50,758 nt of DNA from Spirogloea muscicola. Its lineage: Eukaryota > Streptophyta > Zygnematophyceae > Spirogloeales > Spirogloeaceae. Both the position numbers and the translations under genes were made by a program. Each line of letters begins with the position of its first letter. Position 1 is the stretch's first letter. Positions 20,801 through 33,152 of this stretch are shown piece by piece. The notes beneath the pieces were generated by a model. It did no database searches. It was not told where the DNA came from and saw only the letters and a program-made list of their open reading frames with translations. The stretch spans positions 689,656 through 740,413 of the forward strand of contig WELB01000057.1 of the NCBI GenBank assembly GCA_009602725.1. Direction: 5' to 3'.

Positions 20801-23800
20801 CTGTAGCAACTTTGTGAGTAGCTCAATGAGCTGATAGATCTTGTGCTCATAGGCCAGATGTTCTCGTCCTTTGCCTCCTCCATCCATGGCGTCAGCTACT
20901 AAACGCTCTAAAGAGCGTGCCAACGAGTCGCCTGGTAGCTGTTCAAGTTGTGGCGTGTGCATGTCCCCTTCCCTGCCCATGTCTTCATATCGCAGTCTAG
21001 ACTGGCCAACTGCTGCAACGGGAACAATGGTGCGGTGGGCAAGCTGGGGTCGAAGCTCGTCTCCAATGCGGCCCAGGAAGTCGGTCGCATACTTTGGAAG
21101 AGCTAATCTGCTAATTGCCAGCAACTGCTGCTCGACCCCTTCTGCAGCAAGCTGTGTGTCGTCTGGCCCGGGAGCCCGCGAGCTCTGGTTGGACCTCTGC
21201 AGAGAGCGACAGAGGACTGAGACGAGCTGGAGCAGAAGGGTCAGCCGTTTCCCTTGTGGGACATTCTCCTCGAAGCGGTGCTGTGCAAAAGCGCGAGCGT
21301 AGGCGACGGCGACTCTCGAGCTGTCTTCACAGGACGACTGCATCCTGCACCTAAGGGACCAGTACGGCGCACCCTGAAGCACTTCCCCGCTCTCGCTCAC
21401 ATCTTCTGACGTAGATGACAGCCACTCGAGTGCTCTCCGCGTTAGAGTGTCAATTTCCTCTGCACTTGCGACCTGCACCTCCAATGGATCAGCTTGTTCT
21501 TTCCGCAGAGCACCAGAGTCCTTGAGAGCCTTGGTGAAGCCCTCCTCCTCCTTCACGAGAGCTCTTCTTTCAGCACCAGTTTCCACTGATTGTAGCAACC
21601 TGTGGCAGGAGCACAGTGGGTTTAGGAAGCTAGGATGACTAGCGCACATGTATAGCCCGCAGGTTGGGCTGCTTCATACATGAGAAGCGGCCCATTTAGA
21701 TTGGATGTAACACTACATGAATCTCCAGGTACCCTGTTGAGGTGACTGGTATCACAGTCACTTTGGAGGATGAAGTTGGCTAACTAGGACTGACACAAGC
21801 ATGCCAGGACAACAGCAGACCTGCATGTTGTAATGCGGGTGCAAGGACAACAATACATGCATCTCTGGCCAGGCACACTACCGTGCATTCATGTGCTAGA
21901 TGTGTACACAATATCCTTATGTACCTGTCCTTTGGCAGCTGACTCCCAGAATCTGACATAACTTTTTCAGCTGTCGTCAAAAGCTCATCATTGCCAGATT
22001 CTCGCTTTGCTGATGCTGTTTTCACATGAAGTGCGAGCCCTGCTATCAAGCACAGGTTGGTCAAGATTTTTACAAAATTAGATGGATTAGTCTGGACAAA
22101 TCTGTAAGCCAGACTCAATCAGGTCAAAAATACTGGCACACGAGTTGGACGACAAAACAGAGTGCAGGCTTTCTGGATGTTGTACACGAATGTGCTAGTG
22201 CAGAGCAGGCCCCCACCTTTTGCAAGCCTGGAGTCCCAGCCATTGACCAGCTGCAGCAACTGATTGTCATCCATCAAGGAGGTGAGGACCCCTTCTTGCT
22301 GCTGATCGTTGCCACCATCCAGGTCCAACAACAGCGGCGCAACCAGCTTGTTGTACTCCTCTTGAAAAGCTTCTGATACGAAGTCCCTTGGGCACGAGAC
22401 GAGAGTGCACAGCGCCCAGATGCCGGCCCTCCTGCCATTCCTGGTGGCCTGACCTCCACCCACTGCCCCCGCTGCTTCGCAGATAGCTTTCAAGATCCCC
22501 TGCTGGAGCTCCGATCTCAGAGGCTCCCAGCTTTCGTAACCCGAGGGTTGTTGACCTCGGATGTCGATTCCTGATGCGGCTGCTTCATGATGGGGAAAGA
22601 ATCCAGCTGCAAATAGTGGCCGTGCAAGGGCCAGCTGAACATAACACTGTGCTAAGCTGTCCCAGGTCTCGTACTGAGCAAGGACGTGGAAGTAAGATGC
22701 TACCTGCCAACATTGTGGAGAAATGATCACGCAGTCTCAGATGTTTGTGAGAAAGTGCACCAAGATTGATGAGCATGGCCTTTACCTTGTTGACGTTCAA
22801 AGTCAAGCAAGTAACTCGTCAAGCAAGTAACAAGTCTGCCATGACCACTCTTGAGCTGTAAGCGGACACGTGCAAAGGACAAGTCAGCGGATACCTCAAA
22901 AGCGGAGGGCTCCTGGAAGATGGCATGCCTCAGATGGGAACCCATGACAGCCATAATGTCTGCCTTCTGGGGCTCTGGCAAAGCGTCCATTGCCTCAAGC
23001 CACGTGGTTTGGACGTCAGTGACCAGGCTGAGCTGAGGTGCTGCTGCCTTTGCTCCCAGCTGGCCGGCATTTGCAGCCGAAGGTGATGCTCTGCCAGTGG
23101 GAGCTGTATGCCCCTGCGCAGGGCTGCCTGGCAGGTGGCCGAAGATCGTCGAGAGGCACTGCTTGCTCACCTGGCGTGCCAAAGAGCTCTTGGATGCCAG
23201 TTTCCCTGCACCAGAGTCAAGAGGTTACAGGCTCACGAAAGATAATCAGAGCTACTTATAGCTCCAATTCAGAGAAGCCCAACTAAGAGGAGGCACTCCA
23301 TCATCGGCAAGTCGAGGCTACAGAGCTGCCTGGAAAGATGCATCACCTGCAAAGAAGTCGATGACTGCCGTGGCATCCGTACTCTTCAGAGGCACAGGCA
23401 AATGGCCTTCCCCTTCCTCTCCGTGCTGCTCCTGTGAGTCTGGACACACCTTTGCTCCAACGGCGATCGCATGCAGGCTCTGAGCCAGCAAAGCCATTGC
23501 TTGGTCGTCCTTGACTCTGAGAGCCACCAGCTGGTAGAAGAGCTCTGCCTGAACCACCGCAGCCGCCAAAGCAGAGCTAAGAACATCGGCATCACAGGAA
23601 GTATGTCAACTTGCTATGCAGACTCTCCAAGCTAGGCAACTCTTAGCCAACTCAGCAGTAGTGAGATTGATATTCTCTGGAAAGGAATTCTTCTGTGAAT
23701 TCCTCCGAGAATTGCTCTAAAAATTCGTCTAAGAAGCCATCTTGCCTGCCACGCAGTAGGCAGCGATGCACATACTCCCGGGTCCCTCTCCAGCACCTCT

Positions 23801-26800
23801 CGCAGCCATGCCCAGGCATCTTTGATATCCTGCAAGACATCTACCACAAGCAAGTTTTAAAGGCACCATGTTGAGCGTCGGGCCATGATGCAAATCTGGA
23901 GCTACGTACTTGGACTGAATTGGATTCGCACATCTGCTTCAACATGGTCTGCGTACCTGGCTGCCTGCAATCTCTGCGAGCCAGTCGGGGTTCCTGCTGG
24001 CTCTTAGGCTGCAACCAAGGCCGAGCTTGGCATCCCTGCGATGTAACTCCTCCCACACCTCGCCTGGTGGCATTGCCTGATGAAATATGGGTGTACTGAG
24101 GTTGTCATCAGCCGCAGGTCCCTCCTGAGGTGGTCAAGTGCAACAGTGAACATCTGATTATTATGTTACTGGACACTCAACTCCGAGTAGGTATATCAGA
24201 GGTAGATGCTACTCTGGAAAGGCAAAGGTTGGGGGCTATAGGGCCAACCAAGCATGCTTGAGCTTGTCTGAAGCAGTTAGCTGACAATCTGGAAACCAAT
24301 TTCTCCCTACTTAGCTGGCAGGCAGGAACCAGATGGGGTCAGAAAACTGCATCCTCAGAGCTTGATAAGAAGATAGGCTGCCTTACGCTGGCACTTGAGT
24401 GGGCAGAAATGATATCCGCTTGAGCTGTGCCTCTCCCACATGAACTGACATAAGACACAGAGTTGATGAGACACATGTTCTCAAGTTAATAGTGAAGTAG
24501 ATGACCTCCTCAGGACATGTTGCTGCGAGTACTCTTGGTTGTGCAGCGCCAGCGCCAGCGCCGTTCAAGACCAACGGCAACAAGCAGCTCTGCAGTTGTC
24601 ATCAGCATGTCCTTTGCAGAGGCTTCTAGGTGCGTCAACCAAATAAGCTTTCATGCCTGGAACGACTGGTGGCGTGGGGATGTGCCGAGCATGTGATGAG
24701 AGCCTCCATCAGAAGCTTCAAAGACGGAATGTTGGCCCAAGCGAAGGCTCCAATGGATACCGGATTGGCCGCAGCCAAAACCACGATGGCCAAACATGCT
24801 TTCCAATAGAGAGATGCATCCTGCTCATAGCCCAACCAGTCAAAGTATTGCTGACACTATTTACATTAGCGTACCTAATATCCAAATGCTAGAACCTGCC
24901 CCCTAATTTATGTGCAATGTCAGGTCCTAGTCATGCAAGAAGTGCCATGCAGCAGATGACAACAGTGGGCAACACTAGCTCCCTTACTCCTGAATGAGAA
25001 GCCGCCTCTGTCGTTCTTGCAACTGCCTCTGGACTGCTCAGCTTCAATAAGGCTAGCGATAGCTGTTTTCAAGAAGATAAGGAGCAGTTGATCAATCATG
25101 CTGCTCTCCTGACCACACTGACTCATCCCCGAGTTGAATGATTGTCAAGAAGATTGAATGCTTATATCTGAGCATCATGTGACAACCTGAGACTGCACAC
25201 AGATATAATAGAGCTTCATATTAACCATTGGCTTGTCTGAGTTAGTCAGACCTGGGCACTCTTGGCGTGCAAGGCAGAAGGGATTTTCTGCCGGGCCTCA
25301 GCCGCTCTGAGGATAAGATGGTCCAGGACCTCAAGAGCAGACTCCCGGGAAAGAGGATTGCCATCCTGCACATAATTAGGGACATGCGCAACAGTGGACT
25401 CTGGATCACTCGCACATGATTAGGATCATGTCTTTTCATACAAGAAAAGCTGAACAGATTTAACAATGATGATAAGATAGATGACGCGATCGTTGCACTT
25501 TGCAAGTCAATGGAAGTCGGGTAACTTGTCATCCCCAAAGAAGCAAAGCATAGCTTGAGGGTGAACGTACAGAAAGACCCATGACTATAATCCTTGCCAG
25601 CGTGGCCTCAGTGACCGGAAGAGAGCGGGACATCAACCTCAGGCCAGCCATGTCCACCTCAGCTGACTTTTCCATCTCAAGACCCCTTTTCTCCTCACCT
25701 TCCTGCTGAGACATATCAAGTCAGTATCACAGACAGCAGGTTGCACCAGTCCGGCCAAGACCAGGAGGTGAAGTACGTATCATAATATGGCCAAGTCTCC
25801 TTGCAGCAAGGAGGAGTCTCTAAAGCCAACAGATTGCAGGGGAGAAGCTAGGTAGAAGCCAATGGATATCTCATGAACATGGACATGGGCATTCCACAAC
25901 AGCTTCTTCTTGCAGAGTTAACGAATAGTGATCAACTTACACACATACATTACATGATAGAGACCTCTTATAAAGCAGGACTGCACACCTTGACAAGGTC
26001 CTCCAAGGTAAGCAGCTTACGGAAGCAGCTTAAGAACTCTCGGTCTGTGATGGCCGGCATATAGGCTGCCAGAACATCACTTGACCAAGCCACTGCCTCC
26101 TCCTGGAGAGTGTCAAAGGATCAGCCATGGCGACGACATGGTCTGGCACTTGAGCGGACACTGCGTCTCAGAGGAGTTGCTGTCTGCCAGAAACTTCACA
26201 CATGCCGCCTTCTCCTACTTTCCTAGCACCTATGCCATGAATTGAGGTCCAGCAGTACTTATGTTCCCTCTGTGACTTTGGTGATCCATGATCCTTGGCA
26301 AGCTGGTCTTATCTGTGTGTTCTGCAAAGCTTCCTCTTGCTACTTACAGCGCAAGAACCTCATGCACCACATAAATATCCCAGGAAGGGGCTGGTCTGAC
26401 CTGAACTGCTGCTGCTTCTGTCCAGAATTTGGTCGCTGCTTGTAGCTTCTCCTTGCTGAGCATGGCTGGCACCTGGCTTTCATCCAAGGCAAATGGCACA
26501 GCAGCTTGACCAAGGACTGCAGACACGAGCTCGACCATCTGTCCACATTGGCAGAGAAGCAGATCGCACCAATTGTTCGACATCAGCTTTCCACAAAGGA
26601 ATCCTAAAGAGAGCTCCTGAGCCCAAAGGCTGCCAAGGAGTGAAGACCAAAGGCTTCTCAAATTGGTAGTCAAAAGCTTGCAAAGGAGGATGCTTGACAT
26701 CTCTTACCCCAGTGCCTTCTCTAGCATTACCTATTGACATTAGTGCGTCTCAGGTTATTGTGAGGCGTAAGACCGCCTAGATACCCAGATTGCAATACTT

Positions 26801-29800
26801 GACTGTACTAAACAACTGGCAACGTAGGTGACTGACTTGAGACCAGAACAATCTTGGGCAACAATGAGCACTGGAACTGCGCGAGTACAAGAACCCATAG
26901 GCAACCCCACTACAGGCTGAGAAGCGGAGGAGCACCTGAAAGAGCCAGGGGGATTTCAGCGTTTCAGGCTGATCCCGCATGGCTGGCCAGGGCTGCATGA
27001 GGCCCCGGCAGAGGGCATGCATGCTGATATCTCCTCCGTGCCTCACCAACCTGCTCAGGGTTTTGAGAATGCTGAGCTGAGCTTCAAGTGGGTACTCCTC
27101 CTTGCCTCTCACAAATCAAGCAGTCAAACTTACAACAAAACATACGTACTTGGCATTCAGTCTGCACGGCACCAAAGGAGAGATGGAACTAGAGACACGA
27201 ATACCTTCGGATGACAGCAGCAATCTTTGGTCGATGCTCGACATCAGTAGCTAACTCCTGGCACAGGAAGCATATGGTAGCTTGATTGAGACCACTTTCT
27301 AGGTCCAAACTGAACGGGAGCTCAACTAGCAAAGGTCTCCAAGTCAATCTTCTTCGCTGACCTGAAAGACTAGAGCTAATTGCAGCTCTGGCGGTGGCGA
27401 CTCTGGGAGAGCCTTCAGTGCAGTAACCACATTCTTTGAGTTCAAAGGGGATCCCTTCTGTAAATCCGCAAGAAGAAATGTCTGCACAAACCAAAGATCA
27501 GCGAAACCTTGCGCAAGTGTAAGTGCATTGTCATATGTCTTGATAGGGTACTGGAGGCTATAAGTTCAACAGAGGAGCAACAGTCTTATACCTACTTTCA
27601 GTGCTTGTGAACACCACCAAGAGTCATGAATGCCCTGTGCTCGTAGAGAAGGCTGCATTCTTCACCTACTTGGTTGACTTATGGACTTCAGGAATTACAT
27701 TTGCATAGAGCATCAAACCTGATCATCAGTATTTGCAACTTCGTCACAGAGCATCAAGATCTCCGTCACAGAGACTTGCCTTGAGAGCAAAAGTGGCACA
27801 ATCTGAATTCGTCTTCACGACTCTTGCAATGATCTCAGCAGTGATGCTGGTGCCTTGGAGCGCTTTGATCTGATACACACATGTAAGCGAAGAACCCCAT
27901 TGAGCTTTGGCCCGGAATTGCATCGTGCCAGCCAGTCTGCGTTGCTCCTGTACAAGAAGCCAATCGTCGCCGCTGCCTCTAGCTCAAGGTGCTCACAAAC
28001 ACCATACCTTGATGGAGAGAAGGTGTGAGAGGGTTGCATAGTCGTTGTCTGAAGTGCCACAGTTCAGCTTGATGATGCGCCAGGTCAGCTCTTTGGCTTG
28101 CTTCAGGTGGAGGGCGTTGTTGAGCCAAGGCGACAGCATAGACGCGCCGACCACACGAGTCTCCTCCCAGCCAGCTCCCAGGGACAACAGCCTGCCAGCC
28201 CGATAAGCAGCACACACAGCCAAACAATGCACCAGTATAAGATGCTATGACTAATAATCAGTAATATAATTTATACCGACTCGATTTGTTAACACATCGC
28301 AATGTAAGTTGTGCAAGCAATCACTATTAACACCATCAATGCTGGCCAGCATCAGAGGAGACTTTGTTGGAGATCCCCTTTGAGAGTGGCCCACGAGAGA
28401 AGCTAGGGGCATGGACCTACCTCATGAGCTGACGCGGGTTGTCCTTGACAGAGGCCTGGTCGAGTAGCCGGCTGAGCACCTCCAGAAATAGCTGCCGTGC
28501 CCCCTGCTGCAGTGCTTCCCTCTCATACGGCCCCTGCAAATTGACCGCGACAGTAATCCTCGATGATTATCCGAGAGTATTGGAATCTACTGAGATCCTT
28601 GTTGAGGGAGTGCCAGTGGGACTAAGTGGTGGCCCAAGAGTCCACTTGACTGCTGCCAAGTTCTTATGACAAGGCCTCAGCATAGACCAGGGTGTGGCAG
28701 ATATCTGTCAAGCCTCCCAGAGAAACCCAAAGGAGTGGGGCCATGTACCAGCGACAAGGGGTTGCTCCTTGCAGCAGGTGATGACACCGCATTCCTGTCA
28801 GTCGATTTCACCCAACTCAGCAGATATCATCTTGCCAAGTGATTTTTGCCTTCAACCCCTCAAGAAGTGGACAAATGCACAAGGTGACACATGTTTCGGG
28901 ACTGTCTGTTTGCTTACTCTAGTGAACCATCGCCTGCGACAGAGTCTCCACTTTCCTGCAGGCACATGACATCAAGAGATGTGTTATCCATCCGTTCACT
29001 GCTGTTAATCCAATCAGGCTTCCTTCTCAGACTAATGGCAACTCCTCAACAGCTATCTCTCATCTATGAGATGCCTGGAAGGAACAAAAACTCCATCAAA
29101 GTGCAGCTGAAGATGGTGCACATCAGGATCTGGAAAGGCGGTCAACAAGGCGGCGACGAAGTCCTTGCAGGAGTCGCGCTCAACCCATGTTCTTGGGCCC
29201 ACAAAATCCTCCAAGTAAGCCTTAAGAGATGCAGCAGCCAAAGAAGGATGGTGCATTACATTAGTGCCATTGGCTGTGTTGAAGCATTGAAACCATCCAT
29301 TCTAAAATTGAACCCTTACAGCAGAGGCCAGATGACCACGTCATGGTATGACCCCACTGCACCTAGGCTGGTCTCAATGACGCTCTATGGAGGACGACGG
29401 TCAACAGCATGCCAAGCACTATCATGATTGCTAGCAACAGATGGGATGGATAGCAGGACAGATAGGAACAAAGGAGAGGGGGAGCAGCCGTATGCACCTG
29501 GACAAGCTCAAGAGGCCACTCGGGCGTGCTAGCGAGGCTCTGGTGGAGGAGCCGGCAGGCCAGTAACGGCAGCAGGTTCATGCCCTTCTTTATGGGGGCG
29601 CTCTGCCCCTCCTCAGGTGGCATCAGGAAGGAGAGAAGACGCTGCCATAATTGATGCCAAATGAGTATTTTGAGTACACAATAAGAAGTTGTGGATATCA
29701 AAATCACAAAGCAGCTGGGCGGAGCAAGCGCAGCTGATATTACCACTGCCAGTGGCTGCAAATGGTATATCTGACATGGCTTCTGCCCGGTGCTACAATT

Positions 29801-31470
29801 GATTGAGAAGCAAAGTCTGTGGGGGGTGCAGGTAGAATTTTATTATTTTCAGCAGACAGCGGTGCTGCACTTTCAGGTAGAGAGAGGCTGTCTTTCTGAA
29901 TGATTATCAAGGAGATACATTGTTGGTCATGGACCTACATCCAAAATCTGGACTGAGGGTCCAGTCGACCGTAGACTTATGGGGCTGCTCGGCCTGGCAA
30001 TGGTTTGAATTCGCACCTTGAAGACGGCGTCCAACAGGAATGCCTCAGGTATCTGCTTGGCCACGACGAGGCAGCTGAGGTAGTGATACTTGCTTGGGCT
30101 CCCAGGGCTACCCCCGCAAAGCGCCAGCGCCGCGTCCAGCACCTGCACCAGGCGCTCAGCGTCCTTTGCTCCATGGGCCTTGTAGGCGGCCTCCACAATG
30201 TCCAGCTCTGCAAGCATGTCAATTAGGCTCATTATTGGAGACCCAAGGCAGGGCTCCACTCAAAGAACTGCTGCGCTGATGATGCAGATTGCCATTCTTA
30301 CCTGTTGACCTGCAATCTCTAGTCTACATCATCAGGTTCTGCATGAGGATCAACTCAGGCAAGGGCTGACCTCCACCTGCCTCAGTAAGCCTGTCAGGAG
30401 AGTGCATGTCAGAAGAAGATTTATGTACAAACAAACTCGTGATAGCACCTACCCGCGAGGTCAAAGCCTTGGGGAAGCTACCACAGCGTAGTATGGTCAA
30501 GGTGACCCAGCCTTGCAGACAAAGTTACAATGAGAAATCCAGCAGTAGCAGTTTGTGCTAGAGCTACCAGAAGCAGGGTCTGCAGCAATTGCTCAGGCAG
30601 AGGGAGGTTTGTGCAGCAGCCCAGCCGCTAAACAGCGTAGAAAATTGCACTTGGGTCTCGTAAATTGGGCTCAGCTTCCAAAGCAATGAAGTGCAGTGTG
30701 ACGCTTGAGTGGCGATATGAGCTACCAGAAGGGTAGAAACAATCAAGTTGCCCATATTGTTGCTTGGAAGTGAGTGTTAGTAACACATGCTTCGGATGGG
30801 GAGGTAAGACGATGGCAAAAGGAGGAGGAACGGATACGGGGTTGAGGGCGCGGGAGAAGAAGTCCGGCAGCTCGGGCTGCGCTGCAGGCTCGACAGCAGC
30901 GCCGTCGCTTCTAGTGCCGGCTTCGGCCTCGCCGGAGCGCGGCTCCTCGTCTGCCCACCTTGCCTTCCCGTTGCTGCCGGCCTCCTCCTCCACTCTATGC
31001 TGCTCCGGCTCCTCCTCGTCCGCACCACCGTCAGGCCCCCCATCTCCAGCTGCGTCGGGACCGGCCGCAACCGCAGCAGCGGCCTCGTCACTGGCTCTGC
31101 CCGCCTCGCCCTCTTGGTCGTCCTCCTGGGGGTCCTCCTCGTCCTCCTCGTTCCATTCCTCGTTGAGATCGAACGCGAACGCCAGACCCGGCGCTGCATT
31201 GAGGTCCAGGTCCAGGCCCGCAGCCCGGCCGCCGCCCACCTCCCTCCGCGGCGCCTTCTCCGCACGGCTCGCTGCCGGCCCGTCCGGCTCCTCGTTGCGT
31301 GCCGCTCGCTGCAAGCAGGGGAGCGCCCAGGTCTCAGCAACCGCAGGCGGTGGCAGCAGCAGGAACGGCGCCATGGGGGAGCGATCGGTGGAGACCCAGA
31401 AAAGGCAGAGGCCCTCAGAACATGCTGGCGCTGCTGCTCGGCAGCCTGGCAAGCCCGCCCATACCTTCAT
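17804..31470 (-). CDS. INTS1: Integrator complex subunit 1 (INTS1)
   Basis: This is the scaffold subunit of Integrator, the nuclear complex that cleaves snRNA 3' ends and attenuates RNA polymerase II. Many minus-strand exons read as helical-repeat protein. Diagnostic stretches in order are PIKKGMNLLPLLACRLLHQS (about 29605-29545), AYLEDFVGPRTWVERDSCKD (about 29220-29160), RVVGASMLSPWLNNALHLK (about 28160-28105), YWKACLAIVVLAAANPVSIG (about 24805-24745), LRASRNPDWLAEI (about 23995-23957) and AWAWLREVLERDPG (about 23815-23775). These follow INTS1 as I recall it, including the DUF3677 region. Large downstream exons include 21649 to about 20450. The C-terminal half (17.8-23.6 kb) matches no family I recognise, but the span suits a protein of roughly 2000 residues. 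The N-terminal exon (31470 to about 30800) is acidic and low in complexity; its start codon and its membership of this gene are uncertain. The stop at 17804 is the most plausible end. Confidence 0.8.
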
Positions 31471-31737
31471 GTAGTGCTCATGCCAGGTCGCTGGCGCCTG
31501 GTGACGGCCTCCTCCTGGAGTATGTCATCTTCGCTTAAGTGGGGCCGCCGCTCTTCGGCTGCGTGTCAGCTGCAGGCTTGCACATCTGCACACTGTCAGC
31601 GGCTCCAGGTACGCCTGAGACCCAAGCCTGACTTTACTGTCGCCTGCAGGTTTTCGATCAGATATGGGCTTTGCAGGGGGTGGGAAGGAGGAGGAACTGA
31701 GGGTGGGGGCAAGCGAGAGGAAGGGAGAGGGGAAGAG

Positions 31738-31738
31738 G

Positions 31739-31807
<69 letters not shown>
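31738..31807. repeat. GA microsatellite
   Basis: A GA dinucleotide run of about 70 bases is followed shortly by an ambiguous base at 31815. It lies about 270 bases beyond the predicted INTS1 start, in its likely promoter or 5' untranslated region. Confidence 0.95.
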
Positions 31808-31811
<4 letters not shown>

Positions 31812-31914
31812 GGCNGGGAGGGGATGTGGCTGTGCAGATTCTGGGGGGGCGATGGCTGTGAAAAGATAGAAAGACTTTTCCAGTAGACAGACAAACACCA
31901 GCTCTCCCAATTTG

Positions 31915-31945
31915 AAGGCAGTGGCTGTGAAAGGCCAAAGTAGAG
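31915..31945 (+). repeat. dispersed hairpin repeat copy (family R1), degenerate
   Basis: This reads AAGGCAGTGGCTGTGAAAGG then CCAAAGTAGAG. Partial R1-like pieces flank it at 31849-31865 (GCGATGGCTGTGAAAAGA) and at about 31947-31984 (GCGATGGCTG and TGGCCAGCCCA). Confidence 0.6.
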
Positions 31946-32024
31946 GGCGATGGCTGCTCTTTCCCTCTGTGATTGGCCAGCCCAGGTATGACAATTAACA
32001 ATGGGCTCTTCAAAAGAACTGGTG

Positions 32025-32245
32025 TGCATATTGAATGATGGTGTGACTGAGTGGCCAAGTACAAAGGCAAGCACATTGACAAAAGGGAGCGTGCATTGAG
32101 TGATGGAGGGCCCGAGTGGCCAAGTACGAGGCAAGCACATCCAAAAATGTACATCACCTTGCTGCTAAGCTGACTCGCTCAATAACCACGAGTCCGCACG
32201 TAGAAGAAGAAGAAGAAGGTCGCTAATTGATGCCTGAATACAGGA
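32025..32245 (+). repeat. dispersed repeat R2, two tandem units plus tail
   Basis: Two related units about 67 bases apart contain GAGTGGCCAAGTACAAAGGC (near 32048) and GAGTGGCCAAGTACGAGGC (near 32115), each followed by AAGCACAT. The second continues through CCAAAAATGTACATCACC to AATAACCACGAGTCCGCAC and GGTCGCTAATTGATGCCTGA. The tail recurs at about 50175-50217 and the head at about 50690-50745. An AGA trinucleotide run (32200-32216) interrupts the tail here. Confidence 0.85.
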
Positions 32246-32255
32246 CGAGGGGACG

Positions 32256-32292
32256 TGGGGGGCTGTGAAAAGCCAGCCCAGAAAAGTTAAAT
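32256..32292 (+). repeat. dispersed hairpin repeat copy (family R1)
   Basis: This contains GGGGGGCTGTGAAAAGCCAG then CCCAGAAAAGTTA. It follows directly after the R2 tail, so the two families may be parts of one larger element. Confidence 0.7.
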
Positions 32293-33152
32293 AAACCCCA
32301 AAAGGCCGAAAGGTGCCAAATCCACACAGCTCTGTGTGCAAGCGGCTACAGCGGTGGGAACTTTATCACGTAGTGTGATAAATGATGCGCTCACGGGGCG
32401 CTTTCGGGAGTCTGTGGCTGGACCTCCATCCTTTCTGTCAGACTTGGACCTTGTTTATCATTTTGGATGACCTTTTGGAAGAGCTTACTTCTTCTTTCAG
32501 CAGCTTGCATGGCGTGCACAACCCGACGCTAAGTCTTGCAAGGCAAGCAGCCCGGCTTCAATGCTGCTCTGCCGCTAAGTCAGGTGTTCCCTATGCGCCT
32601 GGCAGTCTCGCTACAGCGGTCCCTGGCGTTTGCAGCGCATTTGCCAGCAGGTCGCGCTTTGGCTGCTGCTTCTGCTCTCTGTCAAGCAGTCACCCAATTA
32701 TTTCACAGTCTCGCCTCCTCTTGATTATGTGCAGAATTCACAACATTGCAGCCCCTGCAGTGACTTATCCCATGGCTTTGCACAACCATGCAAAGTGGGA
32801 GCATAAGAATAACAAAAAAATGGAGAAGAATCGTCATGCTCTCTGTGAAGGCAATTTGAAGGGGCCAGCAAGCCCAAGAACTTATATCCTCCAACTGTGT
32901 GGTTGAGAATGTTTAGTCATCCTCAAACGAAATAAAGTGATGCTCATGTGCAACTCTTCGCTAAAGTATACACCAGCCTCTTCTGAGCTTATTATACATA
33001 GCCCCCACTTCCTTCATCCACATTGGAGAAGCCACGTCCTAATGAGCATGCAGTCATTCACATGGTGCACTGCGTGACCTGTGAAGGAAGAAAGCGCATA
33101 GCACTTGCCGAGGGAAAAACGACTCAAGGTCCAGCTTTCAGGTCACCTCAGG
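32293..33152. other. intergenic, no gene recognised
   Basis: This lies between the repeats and the stop codon of the TFIIF gene, and probably contains the TFIIF 3' untranslated region. A 174-codon open frame on the plus strand (32382-32906) has no recognisable domain and is not called. Confidence 0.5.

Noticed and set aside
32382-32906. 174-codon open frame on the plus strand
   Set aside because: It is rich in Ser, Cys and Leu without domain pattern, and contains A-rich low-complexity sequence near its end; probably chance.
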